Assembly (NCBI GenBank): GCA_022571825.1
Contig: JACZXC010000018.1
Coordinates: 1 to 16,534 of the forward strand
Reading direction: 5' to 3'
Length of the DNA stretch: 16,534 nt
Origin: Myxococcales bacterium
GTDB lineage: Bacteria > Myxococcota_A > UBA9160 > SMWR01
In this document: positions 14,329-16,534 of the stretch, piece after piece
Layout: each line of letters starts with the position of its first letter
Numbering within the stretch: the first letter of the stretch is position 1
Made by a program: the position numbers and the translations under genes
Notes under the pieces: generated by a model
What the model was told of the DNA's origin: nothing
Seen by the model: only the letters and a program-made list of their open reading frames with translations
The model's database searches: none

Positions 14329-14733
14329 CTACTCGTCCGGGAGGACGTAGGCCTTCGGCTCGTACGGGCGGCGATCGAGCAGGTATTGGAAGGCGTGCTC
14401 GCCGAGCTCGAATCGGTCGCCGTTCTTGAGTTCGGCGACGCGGATCTCGCTTCCGTTGAGGAGTAGACCGTTCATGCTGCCCAGGTCACGGACGCGGAAG
14501 CCGGTGCCGTCGAACTCGAGTACGGCGTGCTCTTTCGACATTGCCTCGTCGTCGAAGGTCAGATCGGTGTCCGGACCTCGCCCCATGGTCACGCACGGCC
14601 GATCCAATGCGTATTCGGTGCCCGCCTGGTCGCCGGTCAGGCTGACGATCATCACGCGCCAGAGTTTCAGGAAGGTGGTGAGGCTATCGTGGCCCGCGGG
14701 CGTCTCGATCTTCCGGGTCAGACCGTCGCGCAT
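14329..14733 (-). CDS. FHA-domain protein (phosphothreonine reader)
   Basis: A 134-residue cytosolic protein with an N-terminal tail of ~28 residues and one FHA domain (about 28-120). FHA signature residues are MGRG (50-53, R52), SKEH (66-69, S66 and H69) and GSMNG (85-89, N88), all the phosphothreonine-contact positions, so it should bind pThr peptides. The tail contains LTRKIETPAGHDS, with T6 in a T-x-x-I context favoured by many FHA domains. It could be phosphorylated by the adjacent kinase and bind its own or another FHA domain, as in GarA. This is inference. ATG at 14733 follows AGGAGGAG at spacing ~5. The frame is open upstream to 16194, but that is antisense to the SGNH gene and is not coding. 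It is the first gene of the FHA-kinase-sulfatase unit. Confidence 0.92.
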   Translation of the reverse strand: MRDGLTRKIETPAGHDSLTTFLKLWRVMIVSLTGDQAGTEYALDRPCVTMGRGPDTDLTFDDEAMSKEHAVLEFDGTGFRVRDLGSMNGLLLNGSEIRVAELKNGDRFELGEHAFQYLLDRRPYEPKAYVLPDE

Positions 14734-14973
14734 CGATCTCCTCCTGTGGGACCCCGTCCGGCTCCGAGTTCGCAGTACGGGAGGCGGGAAGGGGGCAGGG
14801 TCCCAGGTGTTTAACGGCGGTCGGCGCACAATCTTGACGACGAACCCCCGGCGGCAGGGCCTGCGCAGGTCGGCGGCAAGCGAGCCCGTCAATCCGGCGA
14901 GGCGAGTCCCGTTTCGGTTACCGTGGGTGGGGCTTTCCGGGCCGATCCCAGGCTGGAGGCGGGAGGCAAAACC
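14734..14973. promoter_or_regulatory. Divergent intergenic region between FHA and SGNH genes
   Basis: This 240-nt region must hold the promoters for the minus-strand FHA/kinase unit and the plus-strand SGNH gene. It has a perfect 8-bp inverted repeat, TGGGACCC at 14747-14754 and GGGTCCCA at 14798-14805, with 43 nt between arms. This would lie in the FHA 5' leader or flank its promoter. On the minus strand TCAAGA and TTAAAC are spaced 17 nt apart (about 14837-14809), a weak -35/-10 candidate. TTGAC at 14834-14838 on the plus strand has no matching -10. No small ORF with a credible ribosome site is visible. Confidence 0.4.
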
Positions 14974-15945
14974 GTGCGCGCTCGCTTCCTGATTCCGACC
15001 GCGATGCTCCTCGGTTCCATCGCCCTGGCGGGGATCGGTGCCGAGTTCGCCGTGCGTTGGGTCTTTCGCGACCTCACGACGACCTCTCCCATCGAGAGCT
15101 ACTTCGGTCTGCGCTGGAAGAAGCGCTACCTCGAGCGAAACCGGTGGGGCTTCCGCGAGCGCGAATTCGATCTCGCGCGCCCGGACGGAGTGGTTCGCAT
15201 TGCCGTGGTGGGGGATTCGTTCGCGGTTGCCATGGGTCTTCCCGAAGAGCAGCGTTTCACGAACCTGATGGAGCGCATCCTGAACCGGGGGGGCCGCTTC
15301 GAGGTCCTGCAGTTTGCCAATCCCGGCGCCGAGACCCATACGGAGGTCGAGATCTTGACCCGTTTCGCTCTCCGGGCGGAGCCTGATTTCGTGCTTCTGC
15401 AGTGGTACGTGAACGACTTCGAGTACACCAAAGAGGGTCGACCGAGCCCGCCGCGGAATCTCATCGGGGATCCGAAGCTTCACGCGCGATTCTTTCGCTC
15501 GTCGGCCCTCTACGGCCTTCTCAACCATGCCTGGCGGTCTCTCCAGCTCTCGCTGGGGATGGTGACCCGTTTCGAGGACTACATGCGGGAGCGCTTTGGC
15601 GATCCCGAGGGAATCGATTCGCGCATCGCCATGGTTCAGCTGAACGCGTTCGTGTCGCGTTCTCAGAGGGCGGGGGTTCCCGTGGGCATTGTGCTGTTCC
15701 CGCGGCCGACCGCGCGCCTGACCGAGTATCCGCTGGCCTTCCTCCACGAGCGTGTACTCGCGATGTGCGAAATGCGGGACATCCCATGCCTGGATTTGAC
15801 GCCCACCTACCGGCCCTACGCGGACCGGATGCACGAGATCTGGCTCAATCGATTCGATCATCATCCCGGTGCCCTCGGCCACCGCCTGGCCGCCGAACGA
15901 ATCGTCGCCGACTTTGGCCCGATCTGGAGGCGCCTCCAGCGATAG
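14974..15945 (+). CDS. Membrane-anchored SGNH/GDSL hydrolase
   Basis: A 323-residue protein with an N-terminal membrane anchor or uncleaved signal (about 4-30) and an SGNH domain (about 70-320). Catalytic landmarks are VVGDSFA (78-84, nucleophile S82), ANPGAE (115-120, block II Gly), QWYVNDF (143-149, block III N147) and RFDHHPG (293-299, D295 and H297), so the active site looks complete. The region before GDSF (NRWGFRERE, 56-64) is typical of AlgX/AlgJ-like and related SGNH proteins that acylate or deacylate extracellular polysaccharides or lipids. It likely acts on the periplasmic face of the membrane. The start is GTG at 14974 behind GGGAGG at spacing ~7. An in-frame ATG at 14923 has no ribosome site and would put a charged stretch before the anchor. 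The substrate is not known. Confidence 0.87.
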   Translation: MRARFLIPTAMLLGSIALAGIGAEFAVRWVFRDLTTTSPIESYFGLRWKKRYLERNRWGFREREFDLARPDGVVRIAVVGDSFAVAMGLPEEQRFTNLMERILNRGGRFEVLQFANPGAETHTEVEILTRFALRAEPDFVLLQWYVNDFEYTKEGRPSPPRNLIGDPKLHARFFRSSALYGLLNHAWRSLQLSLGMVTRFEDYMRERFGDPEGIDSRIAMVQLNAFVSRSQRAGVPVGIVLFPRPTARLTEYPLAFLHERVLAMCEMRDIPCLDLTPTYRPYADRMHEIWLNRFDHHPGALGHRLAAERIVADFGPIWRRLQR

Positions 15946-16033
15946 CCGGGGGCGCAGGACATCCCGTGTGGGGTACGCTGGGTGGGAATCGAGGGCACAC
16001 GGATTCCACCGGCACGTCAGAGGGGGAGTAGGG

Positions 16034-16516
16034 ATGAAGGCCAACACGATCGCGATCGTCGCGCTGCTGGCGGTATGGGTTGCAGGGCCCTCCGGGGGCG
16101 AGGTGGGTTCGGAGGGCAGGGCTGAGATGGCGCCCCTCGCGGCGGATCCGCCCGCGGCACCGACGGTGCGGGTGGCCCGCGCCACGTTCACCACCGGCGT
16201 GGTCGACCGCGAGCCTCAGGATTCGATCCGCACGCTCTCGAACGACAACGTCGAGATCTTCTTCTTCAGCGAGATCCGCGACGGCTCGGGAGCGACGATC
16301 ATCCATCGCTGGGAGTGGAACGGGAAGATGATGGCCGAGGTGGCGTTCGAGGTAGGTGGCCCCCGTTGGCGGATCTTCTCGAGCAAGACGCTCGACCCCA
16401 CCTGGTTGGGGGAGTGGACCGTTTTGCTGGTCAACGCGGCCGGTCAGGTGCTGAGTCGGGAGAGCTTCCGGTACACCGAGGAAGAGCCGCCGCCGCCCAC
16501 CGCCGTGGCTCCCTGA
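16034..16516 (+). CDS. Exported DUF2914-domain protein
   Basis: A 160-residue protein with a signal peptide (1-~20, IAIVALLAVWVAG), an Ala/Pro linker (30-43), and a DUF2914 domain (about 46-148). Recognisable family landmarks are ARATFTTGVVDREPQD (48-63), FFFSEIRD (76-83), IHRWEWNGKMMAEV (90-103), VGGPRWRIFSSKTL (107-120) and GEWTVLLVNAAGQVL (126-140). DUF2914 proteins have no established activity. The fold is a small beta-sandwich-like domain in exported or membrane proteins, and the conserved HRW..NG and SSKTL motifs hint at a binding role. The short C-terminal tail is Pro-rich (EEPPPPTAVAP). ATG at 16034 is behind a purine-rich GGGGGAG. It begins 88 nt after the SGNH gene, so the two may be cotranscribed. 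The window ends 18 nt after the stop. Confidence 0.88.
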   Translation: MKANTIAIVALLAVWVAGPSGGEVGSEGRAEMAPLAADPPAAPTVRVARATFTTGVVDREPQDSIRTLSNDNVEIFFFSEIRDGSGATIIHRWEWNGKMMAEVAFEVGGPRWRIFSSKTLDPTWLGEWTVLLVNAAGQVLSRESFRYTEEEPPPPTAVAP

Positions 16517-16534
16517 TCCGAAAGGTCCCCGGGG

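Noticed and set aside
14734..16194. Upstream extension of the FHA frame across the SGNH gene
   Set aside because: The extension is antisense to a complete SGNH hydrolase. The FHA start at 14733 has a strong AGGAGGAG, and homology begins after it.
1..16534. Defence system, biosynthetic cluster or mobile island
   Set aside because: No nuclease, helicase, methylase, toxin-antitoxin pair, integrase, transposase, or PKS/NRPS/RiPP gene was seen, and composition looks uniform by eye along the window.

Overview
The window is GC-rich (clearly above 60 percent by eye) and densely coded. It uses many GTG starts and one likely TTG start, strong GGAGG-type ribosome sites, and 1-4 nt gene overlaps. Several features together point to a free-living member of the former Deltaproteobacteria, such as Myxococcota or Binatota-like lineages: an FHA/Ser-Thr kinase pair, a receiver-PilZ regulator, a secreted protease with DGVDNDGDG repeats and a Cys/transmembrane/Arg tail, two unrelated amidohydrolases, and a DUF2914 protein. 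This placement is inferred from gene content, not from a marker gene. I see no rRNA, tRNA, CRISPR array, insertion sequence, integrase or phage gene.

Layout. (1) 52-540, plus: the N-terminal half of a glutathione S-transferase whose C-terminal domain is missing. (2) 590-6508, minus: a run reading serine protease, PRK06213-type crotonase, GT-C membrane glycosyltransferase, ferritin-like hypothetical, short-chain dehydrogenase, then after 151 nt a receiver-PilZ regulator. Junctions from protease to dehydrogenase are 22 nt, 24 nt, a 4-nt overlap and a 1-nt overlap, so these five are probably one operon. (3) 6604-8770, plus: a divergent operon of short NfeD protein, alpha/beta hydrolase (4-nt overlap) and an HCCA-isomerase/DsbA-like protein. 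(4) 8802-11590, minus: two amidohydrolases coupled by a 4-nt overlap. (5) 11765-14733, minus: FHA protein, Ser/Thr kinase, then a periplasmic sulfatase-fold enzyme. (6) 14974-16516, plus: a membrane-anchored SGNH hydrolase and a DUF2914 protein.

Functionally the window mixes acyl-CoA, xenobiotic or peptide catabolism (crotonase, SDR, amidohydrolases, GST and HCCA-like proteins) with envelope work (GT-C, sulfatase-fold enzyme, SGNH hydrolase, NfeD, sorted protease) and signalling (receiver-PilZ, FHA/kinase). I do not see a clear new multigene defence or mobile system. The best leads are the protease's C-terminal sorting tail, the sulfatase-fold enzyme with Thr where formylglycine would normally form, the Cys-for-Ser HCCA-isomerase homologue, the NfeD-hydrolase coupling, and the unassigned ferritin-like protein inside the acyl-CoA/glycosyltransferase operon.
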